From Pseudomonadota bacterium (GTDB taxonomy: Bacteria; Pseudomonadota; Gammaproteobacteria; Burkholderiales; Thiobacillaceae): a DNA stretch of 37,466 nucleotides. The stretch is taken from assembly GCA_021836225.1 (NCBI GenBank), contig JAKBJA010000166.1:1-37466 (forward strand), read 5' to 3'. The notes beneath the pieces are model-generated. The model was not told the DNA's origin and searched no databases. It saw only the letters and a list, made by a program, of their open reading frames with translations. Both the position numbers and the translations under genes were made by a program. Below are positions 36,567 to 37,466 of this stretch, one piece after another; position 1 is the first letter of the stretch; the number at the start of each line of letters is the position of its first letter.

Positions 36567-37466
36567 ATGTTCCCATTCACTTCGTACTCGACTCTGCAAC
36601 GCTGCTTTGCCGACAGGCTCGCCGCTATGCTGGAAAGCCATCGTAGTCTCGGTGTCTACATCCTCGTGCTCGCCAACGCCGCCTACGACACCAGACTATG
36701 GGCGCAGCTCGCGCCCGCCCTGACGGCACGCCACGCCGAACTGGCCGCAACCCTCACTGAGACGCTCCGGCGCGGTCAGATTCTCACCGAGCCCGACGAC
36801 GACGTGATGGTGTTTCTGAAGCTGAACACCATCGGATTCGACCACTTGGGTCTGATGGAAAGCCGCCGCGCAGGCGCATGGGACGTGATGTTCAACCCCA
36901 TCCGCGCACTCCGCCCGCCGCGCATCAGCGGCCAGAAGTTCGAAGCCCTGCTGCACCCCTTTGACCCAGCCGGATTCCATTTCAACAAGCCTTTCCTTGC
37001 CAAGGAAATACTGTGGGAGAGCCAACTCGCCGGCAAGCCGGCGCGCCTGCTGTACAACAAGTTTCCCTTCGCCCGCCTGCACGGCCTGCTGGTGCCCGAG
37101 CCCTTGCGCGAGCTGCCGCAATACCTCACACCCGAACTGCACGGCTGGGCCTGGCACCTGTGCGCACACGCCGACATGCGCGGCCTCTGCCTCGGCTACA
37201 ACAGCCATGGCGCCGGCGCTTCGGTCAACCACCTGCATTTCCAGAGCTTCGTGCAGAAAGATCCGCTGCCGGTACAGGACCCGCGCTTTTCCCATAACGG
37301 CGGCCAAGAGTCCTATCCGCTGCCCTGTCGACGCTTTACCGAACCCGCCGACGCCTGGCTCGAAATCGACCGCCTGCACGAGCAGAACATTCCCTACAAC
37401 CTGATCTACAGCAAAAACTGCCTGCACCTCGTCGCCCGCGTGCCCCAGGACAGCGACAAGCTGGCT
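36567..37466 (+). CDS. HIT/GalT-superfamily phosphorylase or nucleotidyltransferase, partial at the right edge
   Basis: The frame from ATG 36567 is open to the last base: 300 codons without a stop, so the C-terminus lies outside. It contains VMVFLKLNTIGFDHLG, LLYNKFPFARLHGLLVP and the histidine triad-like VNHLHFQSF (HxHxQ, as in GalT and in GDP-hexose phosphorylases of the VTC2 type). The order fits ATP adenylyltransferase or GDP-D-glucose phosphorylase-like proteins. The substrate cannot be told from the sequence. The start is preceded by no strong ribosome site. It is separated by 91 bp from the DUF302 gene, on the same strand. Confidence 0.7.
   Translation, partial: MFPFTSYSTLQRCFADRLAAMLESHRSLGVYILVLANAAYDTRLWAQLAPALTARHAELAATLTETLRRGQILTEPDDDVMVFLKLNTIGFDHLGLMESRRAGAWDVMFNPIRALRPPRISGQKFEALLHPFDPAGFHFNKPFLAKEILWESQLAGKPARLLYNKFPFARLHGLLVPEPLRELPQYLTPELHGWAWHLCAHADMRGLCLGYNSHGAGASVNHLHFQSFVQKDPLPVQDPRFSHNGGQESYPLPCRRFTEPADAWLEIDRLHEQNIPYNLIYSKNCLHLVARVPQDSDKLA

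Overview
The window looks like chromosomal DNA of a high-GC betaproteobacterium, perhaps near Thiobacillus. This rests on the operon contents (ispD-ispF-thpR next to a four-TM FtsK, trxB-smr-prxQ, fbpABC) and the dispersed repeat types; it is an inference, not a measured placement.

Region 1 (1-13208) is the right part of an integrated element. A tyrosine integrase (11484-13058, minus) sits beside a tRNA-Val(GAC) gene of which only the 5' half remains (13168-13208). The tRNA promoter is intact and now points into the integrase. The element carries a leftward gene cluster: a SNF2-type helicase, a 1.1-kaa adenine methyltransferase, a type III Res-like helicase with a degenerate PD-(D/E)XK motif, and an ankyrin-repeat protein ending in a C2H2 zinc finger. 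It resembles type III restriction-modification with extra parts taken from elsewhere, and matches no standard system I can name. Downstream of it (311-535, minus) is a self-contained small-RNA gene: promoter, three hairpins closely resembling type I-F CRISPR repeats, and an intrinsic terminator. No cas genes are visible. The left end of the element lies outside the window.

Region 2 (13268-19476) is core genome: a tightly overlapping leftward operon ftsK-ispD-ispF-thpR, and the divergent trxB-smr-prxQ group.

Region 3 (19477-20239) is a gene-poor spacer with two inverted copies of a ~330-bp dispersed repeat. Each copy contains a long stem whose sequence differs completely between copies yet stays self-complementary. 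The right copy supplies the last codons of the neighbouring DinG-family helicase.

Region 4 (20200-29267) holds the DinG-like helicase, a translationally coupled pair of exported alpha/beta hydrolase and CHASE4-like/GGDEF/EAL protein, a UbiB/ABC1 kinase-like protein, a 193-bp MITE-like element, a coiled-coil DUF6781-type protein, an NlpC/P60 peptidase and an exported unknown.

Region 5 (29303-35704) is an iron module: a Fur-box promoter, a ferric-iron binding protein, a fused permease whose first codons contain an intrinsic terminator, an ATPase with an extra Cys cluster, and, 6 bp later, a BarA-like hybrid histidine kinase. The window ends with a DUF302 protein and a partial HIT/GalT-like phosphorylase or nucleotidyltransferase.
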